From the NCBI RefSeq assembly GCF_036320485.1, contig NZ_CP132911.1, positions 3,652,881-3,716,880 on the forward strand: a stretch of DNA of 64,000 nt, written 5' to 3'. Origin of the DNA: Dyella sp. A6. Lineage in GTDB: Bacteria > Pseudomonadota > Gammaproteobacteria > Xanthomonadales > Rhodanobacteraceae. Both the position numbers and the translations under genes were made by a program. Position 1 is the first letter of the stretch; every line of letters starts with the position of its first letter. A model generated the notes under the pieces. That model was not told the origin of the DNA. It saw only the letters and a program-made list of their open reading frames with translations, and did no database searches. Positions 1 through 8,562 of this stretch are shown here, one piece after another.

Positions 1-2
1 TC

Positions 3-1562
3 CTGCTGGTGCTCACCGTGGTGCTGGCAGTGCTGGTGGGCAAGACCGCGGGCGGCGGCCTGATGCCGAAGGAAGACACCGGACTGATCCGCGCGCACAT
101 CACCGCCGACGCCAACATCTCGCCCGACCTGATGGCCAAGCGCACCAAGTATGTATCGGGTGTGATCCAGGCCGATCCGGCCGTGCTCGACGTGTCCGCC
201 TTCCTGGGTGGCAACAACGGTGGCGCGGTCGGCAACACGGCCAGCCTGTTCGTCGACCTCAAGCCGGTCGGCGATGGCCCCGGCGACCGCCAGGCTTCGG
301 CACAGCAGGTCGTGGACCGGCTGGAGAAGCACTTCAAGCAAGTGCCCGATATCGAGGTCAACATCAGCGCCCTGCAATTCATCAACATGGGCGGTGGAAG
401 CGGCAACGGCGTCGGCCAGTATTCATTCCAGCTCGAAAGCACGGGCGGCGAACAGTTGCAGCAGCCTACGCTGGCGCTGGCGCGCATCATGCGCGGCATG
501 AAGCAGTTCCGCGATGTCACCAGCAGCTTCGATACGGTCGGCAAGCAGCAGATGCTGAAGGTGGACCGCAGCCTGGCGTCGCGCCTGCATATAGGCATGG
601 CCCAGGTCGACAACGCATTGTCCAAGGCCTTCGGCCAGAGTGTGGTATCCACGATCTATTCCGAAACCAACCAGTACCGCGTCGTGCTGACCGCGCAGAG
701 CGACAAGTCGCTCAGCCCGTCCACGCTGTTGAACACCTATGTCCGCAGTACCACCGGGGAGATGATCCCGCTTTCGGCGCTGGCGAAAATCCAGCCGCAG
801 ATCGCACCGGTCGATATCGAACACCACAACCAGATCGAGTCGTCGACCATCAACTACAACCTGGCCAAGGGTGTGACCCAGGCCGAAGGCCTGCGGCTGG
901 TCGACCAGGCGATATACGCCGCCAACCTGCCTGCCGGAATCCAGAAGCGCTATTCGGGCGAGAACAAGAACCTGATGGAGGCGCTGAGCAACGCCCTGAT
1001 CGTGCTGCTGGCGGTGATCCTGGCGATGTACGTGGTGCTGGGCATTCTGTACGAGAGCCTGATCCATCCGCTGACCATCATTTCGACCCTGCCGGCCGCG
1101 GGCATGGGTGCCTTCCTCGCCATGCTGGTCACCCATACCCAGCTCACCATGATGTCGGTGATCGCGGTGCTGATGCTGATCGGCATCGTGAAGAAGAACG
1201 CTATCCTGATGGTGGACTTCGCGCTGGTCGCGGAGCGCGAGCACGGAATGAACCCGGTCGAAGCGATCCGCGAAGCGGCGCTGGTGCGTTTCCGCCCGAT
1301 CACCATGACCACGCTCGTGGCGATGGGCGCGGCACTGCCGCTGGCGATCGGCTTCGGCCAGGGCTCGGAAATGCGCCAGCCGCTGGGTATCGCCATCCTC
1401 GGCGGCCTGCTGGTGTCGCAGCTGCTGACCCTGCTCAGCACCCCCGCGATCTACCTGTGGCTGCACGACCGGCGCGAACGCAAGGCGAAGCGACGCGCTC
1501 TGCGCGAAGAGATCCGCCGCCAGCGCGAGCTCACCAAACGGATGCCGGCGCTGCCCAAATAA
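3..1562 (+). CDS. RND multidrug efflux permease, C-terminal half (5' end outside window)
   Basis: This inner-membrane proton-driven exporter is cut by the window edge: the frame is open from base 3 and no true start is visible. What remains (about 519 residues) begins at the end of TM7, just before the PKEDTG motif that opens the second periplasmic loop, and runs through the second porter/docking domain to TM8-TM12. The segment with VKKNAILMVDFAL and the RFRPITMTT motif is typical of HAE1-type RND pumps, most like the MdtB/MdtC group. A basic tail (about residues 490-517) ends the protein. Its adaptor and any outer membrane factor would lie to the left. A perfect palindromic terminator follows the TAA stop. 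Membership in the HAE1 family is secure; the substrate cannot be read from sequence. Confidence 0.9.
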   Translation: MLVLTVVLAVLVGKTAGGGLMPKEDTGLIRAHITADANISPDLMAKRTKYVSGVIQADPAVLDVSAFLGGNNGGAVGNTASLFVDLKPVGDGPGDRQASAQQVVDRLEKHFKQVPDIEVNISALQFINMGGGSGNGVGQYSFQLESTGGEQLQQPTLALARIMRGMKQFRDVTSSFDTVGKQQMLKVDRSLASRLHIGMAQVDNALSKAFGQSVVSTIYSETNQYRVVLTAQSDKSLSPSTLLNTYVRSTTGEMIPLSALAKIQPQIAPVDIEHHNQIESSTINYNLAKGVTQAEGLRLVDQAIYAANLPAGIQKRYSGENKNLMEALSNALIVLLAVILAMYVVLGILYESLIHPLTIISTLPAAGMGAFLAMLVTHTQLTMMSVIAVLMLIGIVKKNAILMVDFALVAEREHGMNPVEAIREAALVRFRPITMTTLVAMGAALPLAIGFGQGSEMRQPLGIAILGGLLVSQLLTLLSTPAIYLWLHDRRERKAKRRALREEIRRQRELTKRMPALPK

Positions 1563-1629
1563 CCCGCCGGGACGCGAACGGCGCTCGTGCGTCGATCTGC
1601 CGGGGCGGGCGGTCCGGACCCATACAAAC

Positions 1630-1657
1630 GACAACGGGCGCCATGGCGCCCGTTGTC
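1630..1657. terminator. Perfect 28-bp palindrome between converging genes
   Basis: GACAACGGGCGC and its exact complement GCGCCCGTTGTC flank a CATG centre, making a hairpin that reads identically on both strands. It sits 67 bp after the RND stop and 20 bp after the glnA stop, so it probably serves as a shared bidirectional terminator. There is no long T-tract on either side. Confidence 0.7.
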
Positions 1658-1677
1658 CCGTCCAGCTGACGCTGCGA

Positions 1678-3087
1678 TCAGATCGCGTAGTACATCTGGA
1701 ATTCCAGCGGATGCGTGCTGGCGCGGTACCGGGTCACTTCCTGCATCTTCAGCGCGATGTAGCCGTCGATGAAGTCGTCGGTCATGACGCCGCCGGCCTT
1801 GAGGAACTCGCGGTCCTTGTCCAGCGCTTCCAGCGCGGCATCCAGGCTGGCGCACACTTGCGGGATGTTCTTTTCTTCTTCCGGCGGCAGGTCGTACAGA
1901 TCCTTGTCGGCCGGCGCACCCGGGTCGATCTTGTTCAGGATGCCGTCGAGACCCGCCATCATCAGCGCGGTGAAGGTGAGGTAGCCCGACTGCATCGGAT
2001 CGGGGAAACGCACTTCGATACGGCGGCCCTTCGGGCTGGACACGTACGGGATGCGGCAGCTCGCCGAGCGGTTGCGCGCCGAGTAGGCCAGCATCACCGG
2101 CGCCTCGAAGCCCGGCACCAGGCGCTTGTAGCTGTTGGTGGTGGAGTTGGCGAAGGCGTTGATCGCCTTAGCATGCTTGAAGATGCCGCCGATGTACCAC
2201 AGCGCGGTCTGCGACAGGCCGCCGTACAGGTCGCCGGCAAACAGGTTCTCGCCGTTCTTGCTGAGCGACTGGTGCACGTGCATGCCGCTGCCGTTGTCGC
2301 CCACGATGGGCTTGGGCATGAAGGTGACGGTCTTGCCGTTCTGGTGCGCCACGTTCTTGATCACGTACTTCAGGGTGATCAGCTCGTCGGCCTTCTTCAC
2401 CAGCGTGTTGAACTTCACGCCGATCTCGCACTGGCCGGCGTTGGCCACCTCGTGGTGATGCACTTCCACTTCCTGACCCAGCGACTCGAGCACCTTGCAC
2501 ATGTCGGCACGCAGGTCACCCAGCGAGTCGACCGGCGACACCGGGAAGTAGCCGCCCTTCACGCCGGGACGGTGGCCCATGTTGCCGTCCTCGTACTTGA
2601 AGCGCGAGCTCCAGGCGGCCTCTTCGGACTCGATTTCGTAGAACACGCGGCCCATGTCGTTCTGCCAGCGCACCGAATCGAAGATGAAGAACTCGGGCTC
2701 CGGTCCGAAGAAAGCAGTGTCGGCCACGCCGGTGGACTTCAGGTACGACTCGGCGCGCTTGGCGATGGAGCGCGGATCACGGCCGTAGGCCTGCATGGTG
2801 CTCGGCTCCAGCACGTCGCAATGGATCACCATCTGCGGGTGTGCGCTGAACGGGTCCAGATAGGCGGTTTCCGGATCGGGCATCAGGATCATGTCCGACT
2901 CGTTGATGCCCTTCCAGCCACTGATGGAGGAGCCGTCGAACATCTTGCCGTCCTCGAAGGTCGACTCGTCGATGGCGTGCGCCGGAAAGGTGACGTGATG
3001 GTGCTTGCCGAGCATGTCGGCAAAACGGAAGTCGACGAACTCGACCTCGTGTTCCTGGATCAGGTCGAGCACTTGCTGGGCATTCAT
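1678..3087 (-). CDS. glnA: Glutamine synthetase, type I (GSI-beta)
   Basis: This cytosolic dodecamer condenses ammonia and glutamate to glutamine with ATP and is the main nitrogen assimilation enzyme. The 469-residue length is normal for the family. The N-terminal beta-grasp region ([12 protein letters not shown], about 24-35) is followed by the catalytic domain with the Mg-binding FGPEPEFF motif (about 127-134), [10 protein letters not shown] (about 265-274) and the NRSASCRIP substrate loop (about 339-347). [10 protein letters not shown] carries Tyr398, the adenylylation site of enterobacterial-type enzymes, so GlnE control is expected. I chose the ATG at 3087 because it begins the conserved [10 protein letters not shown] and has a GAGG ribosome site; the open frame extends 19 codons further upstream without family similarity. 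A sigma-54 promoter lies just upstream. Confidence 0.98.
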   Translation of the reverse strand: MNAQQVLDLIQEHEVEFVDFRFADMLGKHHHVTFPAHAIDESTFEDGKMFDGSSISGWKGINESDMILMPDPETAYLDPFSAHPQMVIHCDVLEPSTMQAYGRDPRSIAKRAESYLKSTGVADTAFFGPEPEFFIFDSVRWQNDMGRVFYEIESEEAAWSSRFKYEDGNMGHRPGVKGGYFPVSPVDSLGDLRADMCKVLESLGQEVEVHHHEVANAGQCEIGVKFNTLVKKADELITLKYVIKNVAHQNGKTVTFMPKPIVGDNGSGMHVHQSLSKNGENLFAGDLYGGLSQTALWYIGGIFKHAKAINAFANSTTNSYKRLVPGFEAPVMLAYSARNRSASCRIPYVSSPKGRRIEVRFPDPMQSGYLTFTALMMAGLDGILNKIDPGAPADKDLYDLPPEEEKNIPQVCASLDAALEALDKDREFLKAGGVMTDDFIDGYIALKMQEVTRYRASTHPLEFQMYYAI

Positions 3088-3124
3088 GGGGAACCTCGAC
3101 TGGAGTAGATGACTGGTTAGGGAT

Positions 3125-3140
3125 AGCAAGCGCCATGCCA
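3125..3140 (-). promoter_or_regulatory. Sigma-54 (RpoN) promoter of glnA
   Basis: Read on the minus strand, TGGCATGGCGCTTGCT matches the sigma-54 consensus TGGCACG-N4-TTGCA at nearly every position. The invariant GG (3138-3139) and GC (3126-3127) have exactly ten bases between them. It lies 38 bp upstream of the glnA ATG, so transcription would start about 25-30 bp before the start codon. This fits NtrC-dependent expression under nitrogen limitation. Confidence 0.85.
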
Positions 3141-3170
3141 TCAACGGAATGGCGCCATGCCTTTGATCTG

Positions 3171-3196
3171 GCGGGCCATCACGCCGGATGGCCCGC
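3171..3196. repeat. Inverted repeat upstream of the glnA promoter
   Basis: GCGGGCCATC (3171-3180) pairs perfectly with GATGGCCCGC (3187-3196) across a 6-nt loop. It lies between the amtB terminator and the glnA promoter. It could be a second terminator stem or a protein-binding site; it is not followed by a T-run. Confidence 0.45.
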
Positions 3197-3244
3197 TTGC
3201 ACTCGCATCATAACCGGGCGAACACGGAGAAGTATTGCACCAAA

Positions 3245-3281
3245 ATCGGGCACGCCACATCGCCCCCTGGGCGTGCCCGAT
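3245..3281 (-). terminator. Rho-independent terminator of amtB
   Basis: A perfect 12-bp stem, ATCGGGCACGCC (3245-3256) with GGCGTGCCCGAT (3270-3281), starts 5 bp beyond the amtB stop. On the minus strand it is followed directly by a TTTT tract. It separates the glnK-amtB transcript from the glnA promoter. Confidence 0.8.
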
Positions 3282-3285
3282 GGCA

Positions 3286-4641
3286 TCAGCTTTCGTAAGC
3301 GGTCTCGCCATGCGAGGTGATATCCAGGCCCTCGCGCTCCGCCTCGGTCGATACCCGCAGGCCGAACAGCAGCTTGACCACGAAATAAGCCGCCACGGAG
3401 ACCAGACCGCTCCACACCAGGGTGATACCCACACCGAGCGCCTGCACGCCCAGCTGCTGCAGCATCGTGCTGTTGCCGCTGCCGAAACCGGTACCGCCAA
3501 GGGCCGGGGCACTGAAGACGCCGGTCAGCAAGGCGCCCAGAATACCGCCGAGACCGTGCACGCCGAACACATCGAGCGCATCGTCGGCACGCAGAATCTT
3601 CTTCAGGCCAGTCACACCCCAGACGCAGACCACGCTGGCCAGGGCACCGATCGCCAGCGAACCCATCGGCCCGACCGTGCCACATGCCGGCGTAATCGCC
3701 ACCAGCCCGGCCACTGCACCGGACGCTCCGCCAACCATCGACGGCTTACCCTTGGTGACCGCCTCCAGCCCCAGCCAGGCCAGCACCGCCGCCGCCGTGG
3801 CGAGCAGGGTGTTGATGAAGGCCAGGCCCGCACCCGCGTTGGCTTCCAGGTTGGACCCCGCATTGAAGCCGAACCAGCCCACCCACAGCAGCGAGGCACC
3901 GATCATGGTGAAGGTGACGTTGTGCGGCTTCATCGACTCGCGCCCCAGGCCCAGGCGCGGCCCGACCATGTACGCGCCGACCAGGCCCGCGATACCGGCG
4001 TTGATGTGCACCACCGTACCGCCGGCAAAGTCCAGCGCGCCCTTGGCGAACAGGAAGCCGTTCGGGCCACACCACACCATGTGCGCGATCGGCAGATAGG
4101 CAAAGGTGAACCACAAGGCGGTGAAGGCGAGCACCGCACGAAAGCGCATGCGCTCGGCGAACGAGCCCACGATCAACGCACCGGTAATACCGGCGAAAGT
4201 GGACTGGAACACCACGAACACCTGCTCGGGCAACGCGACCCCGGGCGTGAAGGTGGCGGCCAGGCTGTCCCTGGTGACTCCGTGCAGGAACAGCTTGTGC
4301 AGGTTGCCGATGAAGGCGCCATCGCCATTGAACGCCAGGCTGTAGCCATAGATGGCCCACAGCACCAGGATCATCGAAAACACCGTCATCACCTGCATCA
4401 GCACCGAGAGCACGTTCTTCGAACGCACCAGGCCACCGTAGAACAATGCCAGGCCGGGCACCGTCATCAACAACACCAGCAGGGTGGATGTCAGCATCCA
4501 GGCGACGTCGCCCTTGTCGACGACCGGTGCCGGCGTTGCCGCATGGGACATGGGCGACACCATCCACATGGCGAATACGACGAACATCAACGTCCACGCC
4601 GGTAGCGCTCGAGCGGATCGGGAAAGCATGATCTGTTTCAT
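3286..4641 (-). CDS. amtB: Ammonium transporter AmtB
   Basis: This inner-membrane trimeric channel conducts ammonium and is blocked by binding the PII protein encoded upstream. The 451-residue protein has an N-terminal signal sequence ending near SHAA (about residue 35), as in other proteobacterial AmtB proteins, then about eleven membrane segments. The twin pore histidines are visible in GGTVVHINAGIAG (about 195-207) and FGVHGLGGILGALL (about 360-373). The LFYGGLVRSKNVLS motif after TM1 is highly diagnostic. It follows glnK by 20 bp on the same strand, the standard glnK-amtB operon order. A terminator follows the stop. Confidence 0.97.
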   Translation of the reverse strand: MKQIMLSRSARALPAWTLMFVVFAMWMVSPMSHAATPAPVVDKGDVAWMLTSTLLVLLMTVPGLALFYGGLVRSKNVLSVLMQVMTVFSMILVLWAIYGYSLAFNGDGAFIGNLHKLFLHGVTRDSLAATFTPGVALPEQVFVVFQSTFAGITGALIVGSFAERMRFRAVLAFTALWFTFAYLPIAHMVWCGPNGFLFAKGALDFAGGTVVHINAGIAGLVGAYMVGPRLGLGRESMKPHNVTFTMIGASLLWVGWFGFNAGSNLEANAGAGLAFINTLLATAAAVLAWLGLEAVTKGKPSMVGGASGAVAGLVAITPACGTVGPMGSLAIGALASVVCVWGVTGLKKILRADDALDVFGVHGLGGILGALLTGVFSAPALGGTGFGSGNSTMLQQLGVQALGVGITLVWSGLVSVAAYFVVKLLFGLRVSTEAEREGLDITSHGETAYES

Positions 4642-4661
4642 GGAAACCTCGCGGGTGAGGA

Positions 4662-5054
<393 letters not shown>

Positions 5055-5816
5055 TCAGAACGATTTGGCGAGCGAGAGAATGCCGGTGGCACGCCCCAGG
5101 TAATGCCCGTAGGCATTGGTGTAGACGCTGCGCGAGGCGTTGGTGTCGTAATAGCCCAGCGATACCGAATAACCGTGCGCGAAGGCACGCGTCACCCCGA
5201 CTTTCCAGTCGCTGTACGACGCGCCGGCGACATTGCGCACATCCTGATGGCCAACGTGCAGATTGAGCGACCAGTCCGGGCTGAATTCGACGTTGTAGGA
5301 AAGGTCGATGTAACCGGAGTTCTTGCTGCCCGGGAAGCCGAACAGGTTGGTGAACGCATGCGAGTACTTCAGCGTGACGCCCTTGTAGCCCAGCGAGCCA
5401 TAGGCTTCGGTGGTGTAGGGACGGGTGAAGCCGGAAGGGTAGGTCCCCGGGTAGTAGTACTCGTACAGGCCTACGTCGTAGCTCCAGTCGCCATGGAAGC
5501 TGCCGCGAAAACCGGTGTACAGATCGAGCTCGAGGCTGCTGGAAATCGGCGCGGCGTCGGTCGAACCGTCCGACAACCAGCTGATGTTGCTGCCCCACGC
5601 ACCAGCGTACCAACCGCTGGCCTGGTCGTATTCGATACCCGGCTGCACCGCCGGTTTCCAGTTCGTCTGCGAAAGACCGCGAAACAGATAGTCGTTGACC
5701 ACGGCCACGCTACCGGTCACTGCACTCTGCGGTGCGTCGTCTGCCATCGTGACGGACGACAACAACGCCGATCCAGCCAACACTCCCCATACCACTCGTC
5801 GCATTCGTCGCTTCAT
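5055..5816 (-). CDS. TorF-family putative outer membrane porin
   Basis: This is a 253-residue exported protein of the TorF/TIGR02001 putative porin family, which often sits beside glnK-amtB in proteobacteria. That location suggests a role in entry of nitrogen compounds, but the substrate is unknown. The signal peptide is MKRRMRRVVWGVLAGSALLSS followed by VTMADDAP. The mature part has alternating aromatic and small residues typical of a beta barrel (VNDYLFRGLSQTNWKPAVQ, YDVGLYEYYYPGTYPSG) and ends in Phe, as outer membrane barrels usually do. I chose the ATG at 5816 because it has a full AGGAGG ribosome site at good spacing; a longer open frame starts at 5888 but gives no signal peptide. Confidence 0.85.
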   Translation of the reverse strand: MKRRMRRVVWGVLAGSALLSSVTMADDAPQSAVTGSVAVVNDYLFRGLSQTNWKPAVQPGIEYDQASGWYAGAWGSNISWLSDGSTDAAPISSSLELDLYTGFRGSFHGDWSYDVGLYEYYYPGTYPSGFTRPYTTEAYGSLGYKGVTLKYSHAFTNLFGFPGSKNSGYIDLSYNVEFSPDWSLNLHVGHQDVRNVAGASYSDWKVGVTRAFAHGYSVSLGYYDTNASRSVYTNAYGHYLGRATGILSLAKSF

Positions 5817-6453
5817 CGGTTGCCTCCTCGTGCCAGAGTGGGCTCGCCGGAAAGTTCGAAGACCTGCCGACGAACATTGCGCAAGCACCCAACGCCCCGG
5901 AAGGGTGCGTGGACATACCTGCCGATTACCGAAAAGAAGCAGCGCTGACGGTTTCGTGCGGCACAGCCGGACACAATGCCCGGGCCCGAAGGCGACGGCG
6001 ACGTCAGGAACCTATGACAAGCAGCCGGCCCATGCGGCCGGTGAAACAGGACGGAGCGCCGGTGGCGAGCCGTATGCAAGACATACCGGGGAGAGACGCG
6101 GACGACAGCGGTTAGGCTGCCATCGTGCGTTTCGCGGACAAGCTGGCGTGTTCCCCGTCTGCGGATTCATCACGACCGATGGCGCGTAGTAGTCGCTGCC
6201 TCAGGACACGAAATGAACCTCGCTTGGATTTGATCCTGCCGCAACGAATGATGCATTGCAATATGATGACTTCGGCTTTTTTATTGCCATTTCTCACATA
6301 TGTTCCGCTTCGCAGCATACGGACGCCAGCATCGGGGTTTCGTCTGACTCCTCCATTCGGCCCTTTTCGCACAGCGCTTTTACCCGATAGCACACGTATG
6401 CTTTGCGCTCCGAGGCGATCGCCGTGGTCGTCATTCCATAGAGGCCTGTACAC
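5817..6453. other. Long intergenic region with an AT-rich core
   Basis: This 637-bp gap separates the divergent porin and uppP genes. No open frame in it looks like a gene; the short ones are arginine-rich read-throughs. A hairpin CCGGCC-CATGC-GGCCGG occupies 6025-6041. The stretch from about 6230 to 6310 is markedly AT-rich for this genome, including a T6 tract and ATTGCAAT, and probably holds the promoters for both sides. A GG-N10-GC arrangement at 6274-6289 (minus strand) weakly resembles a sigma-54 site but is about 460 bp from the porin start. Confidence 0.5.
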
Positions 6454-7248
6454 GTGACCGACCTGTTCCACGTCATCCTGCTCGGCATCATCGAGGGGAT
6501 CACCGAATTCCTGCCGATCTCGTCCACCGGACACCTGCTGATCGCCGAACACTGGCTGGGCGCACGCTCCGACCTTTTCAACGTAGGCATCCAGGCTGGT
6601 GCGATCCTGGCGATCACGCTGGTGTACTGGGAACGCATCTGGCAGCTGCTGACGGGCTGGCGCGAACCGGCGCTGCGCAGTTACCTGCTGAAGCTCGCGG
6701 TGGCCTTCCTGATCACCTGCGTGCTGGGGCTGATCGTCACGCACTACGGCTTCAAGCTGCCCGAAACGGTGACGCCGATCGCCTGGGCGCTGGTGATCGG
6801 TGGCGTGTGGATGATCGGCGCGGAACAGATCGCCGCACGCAAGCCCGACCGCAAGGAGGTGACCTGGACGGTGGCGATCCTGGTCGGCATCGCGCAGATG
6901 GTCGCCGGCATCTTCCCGGGCACCTCGCGCTCGGGCGCCACCATCTTCACCGCACTGCTGTTCGGCACCAGCAACCGCCCGGCGGCCACCGAATTCTCGT
7001 TCCTGGTCGGCATCCCGACGATGTACGCCGCCACCGGTTACGAGCTGCTGAAAGTGCTGCACAGCGGGGCCGCGGCGCACGAGGACTGGAGCGCGCTGGG
7101 TGTGGGCTTCGTAGTGTCGCTGATCGTGGCTTTCATCGCGGTGAAGTGGCTGCTCGGCTACATCCGCACACACCGTTACACGGCCTTCGCGGTCTACCGC
7201 ATCGCGCTGGGCCTGGCATTGCTGCTGCTGATGCCCAGCGGGTCCTGA
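6454..7248 (+). CDS. uppP: Undecaprenyl-diphosphatase UppP (BacA)
   Basis: This integral membrane enzyme removes a phosphate from undecaprenyl pyrophosphate, recycling the lipid carrier for peptidoglycan and O-antigen synthesis; overexpression gives bacitracin resistance in other species. The 264-residue length fits the family. Both catalytic motifs are present: EGITEFLPISSTGHL near the N-terminus (about 15-29) and PGTSRSGAT (about 156-164). About eight hydrophobic segments are visible. The start is the GTG at 6454, preceded by GAGG nine bases upstream; no ATG lies in a better position. It stands alone, divergent from the porin and convergent with the LysR gene. Confidence 0.96.
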   Translation: MTDLFHVILLGIIEGITEFLPISSTGHLLIAEHWLGARSDLFNVGIQAGAILAITLVYWERIWQLLTGWREPALRSYLLKLAVAFLITCVLGLIVTHYGFKLPETVTPIAWALVIGGVWMIGAEQIAARKPDRKEVTWTVAILVGIAQMVAGIFPGTSRSGATIFTALLFGTSNRPAATEFSFLVGIPTMYAATGYELLKVLHSGAAAHEDWSALGVGFVVSLIVAFIAVKWLLGYIRTHRYTAFAVYRIALGLALLLLMPSGS

Positions 7249-7408
7249 TGGCATCGCAACGTCGCATGCGTTGACGTCGGTTGGAGTGGGCCGGCCTCGG
7301 ACACGGCCTGCACTCTGCATCGTCGAATCGGTGCAAACCAGCAATAAATAAACCAGCGCTACCGATGAAGGGTGCTAACGGCTGCGATACACCGCTACCC
7401 GGTCAGCG

Positions 7409-8425
7409 CTATCCGTTCATCGGCACGGCATTCGTCTGCCCGCGTGAATTCTTGGCTCTGGCCGGGAATGCTGGCGACATGCCCGGACCCGGCACCAACG
7501 TGCCGGCCCTGCATGCCGGCACGTTGGTGCGCTGGAACAATTCGTGCACCCATTCGATGAAGGCCTGTACGCGCGCCGACAGGTGCTTCTTCTGCGGATA
7601 GACGATCCACACCGGAGACCCGGTGGAGATCGTGTCCTCCATGATCACCTTCAGCTTGCCGTAGCCGATCGCGCTGGCCGCCAGCCAGTGCGGCACCTGG
7701 ATGATGCCGAGCCCCGCCATGGCCGCCTGGATCACCGACTCGCCGTCGTTGATCAGCAGGTGTGCATCGACATCCAGGGCACGCTTGCCGTCGGCCGTGT
7801 CGAACTGCCACTGGTAAGGCCGTCCGCTGGTGGGATACACATAGTTGATGCAGCGATGCTGCTTCAGCTCGTCGATCGTGGTCGGCGTGCCATGGCGTTC
7901 CAGATAGGCCGGCGCCGCACACAGTACGTTGCTGAAATACCCCAGCTTGCGTGCGATCAGGTTGGAGTCCTCCAGCTCGCCCATGCGTATGGCACAGTCG
8001 ATGCCTTCCTCGATCAGCCCGATGTTGCGGTCACTCATCGACAACTCGAGCCGGACATCGGGGTATTTCGCCTCGAAATCGGCCAGGTTGGGGATCAGGG
8101 CCGCGCGTCCCACCGATACGTTCACCGCCACGCGCAGCTTGCCGGACGGTTTGGTGCGCGCGTAATTCAGCGCTTCCACCGCCTCGCCAAGATCCGCCAT
8201 GATGTCCTTGCAGCGCAGATAGAACGATTCGCCATCGTCGGTCAGTCGCAACGCGCGAGTGCTGCGGAACAGCAGACGCACACCGATCTGCTCTTCCAGC
8301 CGCGACACGGCACGACTTACACCGGAAGGCGTCATGCCCAGCTGAGCGGCTGCCGCCGCAAAACTTTTCGCTTCGACCACGCGGACGAAGCTCGATATAG
8401 CAGAAAAATCTTCCATAGCCGTCAC
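7409..8425 (-). CDS. LysR-family transcriptional regulator divergent from the efflux operon
   Basis: This is a LysR regulator (338 residues) with an N-terminal winged helix (FSAISSFVRVVEAKSFAAAA, then TPSGVSRAVSRLEEQIGVRL, about residues 6-55) and a periplasmic-binding-like effector domain from about residue 95. Its divergent position 137 bp from an RND operon parallels MexT and mexEF-oprN, so it probably controls that pump; this is inference from context. It is about 30-40 residues longer than most relatives. The extra tail begins at about residue 299, exactly where a perfect 16-bp inverted repeat enters the reading frame, which suggests loss of the original stop codon and read-through of a hairpin. 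Confidence 0.88.
   Translation of the reverse strand: MTAMEDFSAISSFVRVVEAKSFAAAAAQLGMTPSGVSRAVSRLEEQIGVRLLFRSTRALRLTDDGESFYLRCKDIMADLGEAVEALNYARTKPSGKLRVAVNVSVGRAALIPNLADFEAKYPDVRLELSMSDRNIGLIEEGIDCAIRMGELEDSNLIARKLGYFSNVLCAAPAYLERHGTPTTIDELKQHRCINYVYPTSGRPYQWQFDTADGKRALDVDAHLLINDGESVIQAAMAGLGIIQVPHWLAASAIGYGKLKVIMEDTISTGSPVWIVYPQKKHLSARVQAFIEWVHELFQRTNVPACRAGTLVPGPGMSPAFPARAKNSRGQTNAVPMNG
7492..7530. repeat. Perfect 16-bp inverted repeat inside the LysR 3' end
   Basis: GCACCAACGTGCCGGC (7492-7507) is separated by 7 nt from its exact complement GCCGGCACGTTGGTGC (7515-7530). It would make a very strong RNA hairpin. It is translated as residues about 299-311 of the LysR protein. It may be the old terminator of that gene or a mobile palindrome; it has no adjacent T-run. 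Confidence 0.75.
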
Positions 8426-8437
8426 CGTGCCGTCATT

Positions 8438-8454
8438 CGTGACTGGCAGTCACG
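8438..8454. promoter_or_regulatory. Palindromic operator candidate, LysR/efflux intergenic region
   Basis: CGTGACT-GGC-AGTCACG is a perfect 7-3-7 inverted repeat 13 bp upstream of the LysR start. Size and position suit an autoregulatory LysR site. Confidence 0.55.
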
Positions 8455-8479
8455 ATTGGGATGCGTTTGAAGTGGGTTA

Positions 8480-8494
8480 ACTGTACCGTACAGT
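8480..8494. promoter_or_regulatory. Second palindromic operator candidate overlapping the efflux promoter
   Basis: ACTGTAC-C-GTACAGT is a perfect 7-1-7 palindrome 69 bp upstream of the adaptor gene start. It runs straight into the AT-rich ATTTATATTAT, which looks like a -10 region. Compact palindromes of this kind are typical TetR-type operators, so a regulator other than the adjacent LysR may act here. No tetR gene is present in the window. Confidence 0.55.
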
Positions 8495-8562
8495 ATTTAT
8501 ATTATCACGCCCTCTGTCGTGCTGCGCCGCGGCACGACCTCCCATCCCGGAGAGCGTGACGG

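Noticed and set aside
3236..3252. NtrC-box-like TGCACC-N5-CGGGCA upstream of glnA
   Set aside because: One half-site fits only four of six bases and it is explained by the arm of the amtB terminator; kept only as a weak possibility.
5909..6115. 68-codon frame between porin and uppP
   Set aside because: No ribosome site, Arg-rich translation and no family resemblance.
6274..6289. Sigma-54-like GG-N10-GC (TGGCAATAAAAAAGCC) on the minus strand
   Set aside because: The -12 element lacks TTGC, and it is about 460 bp from the porin start.
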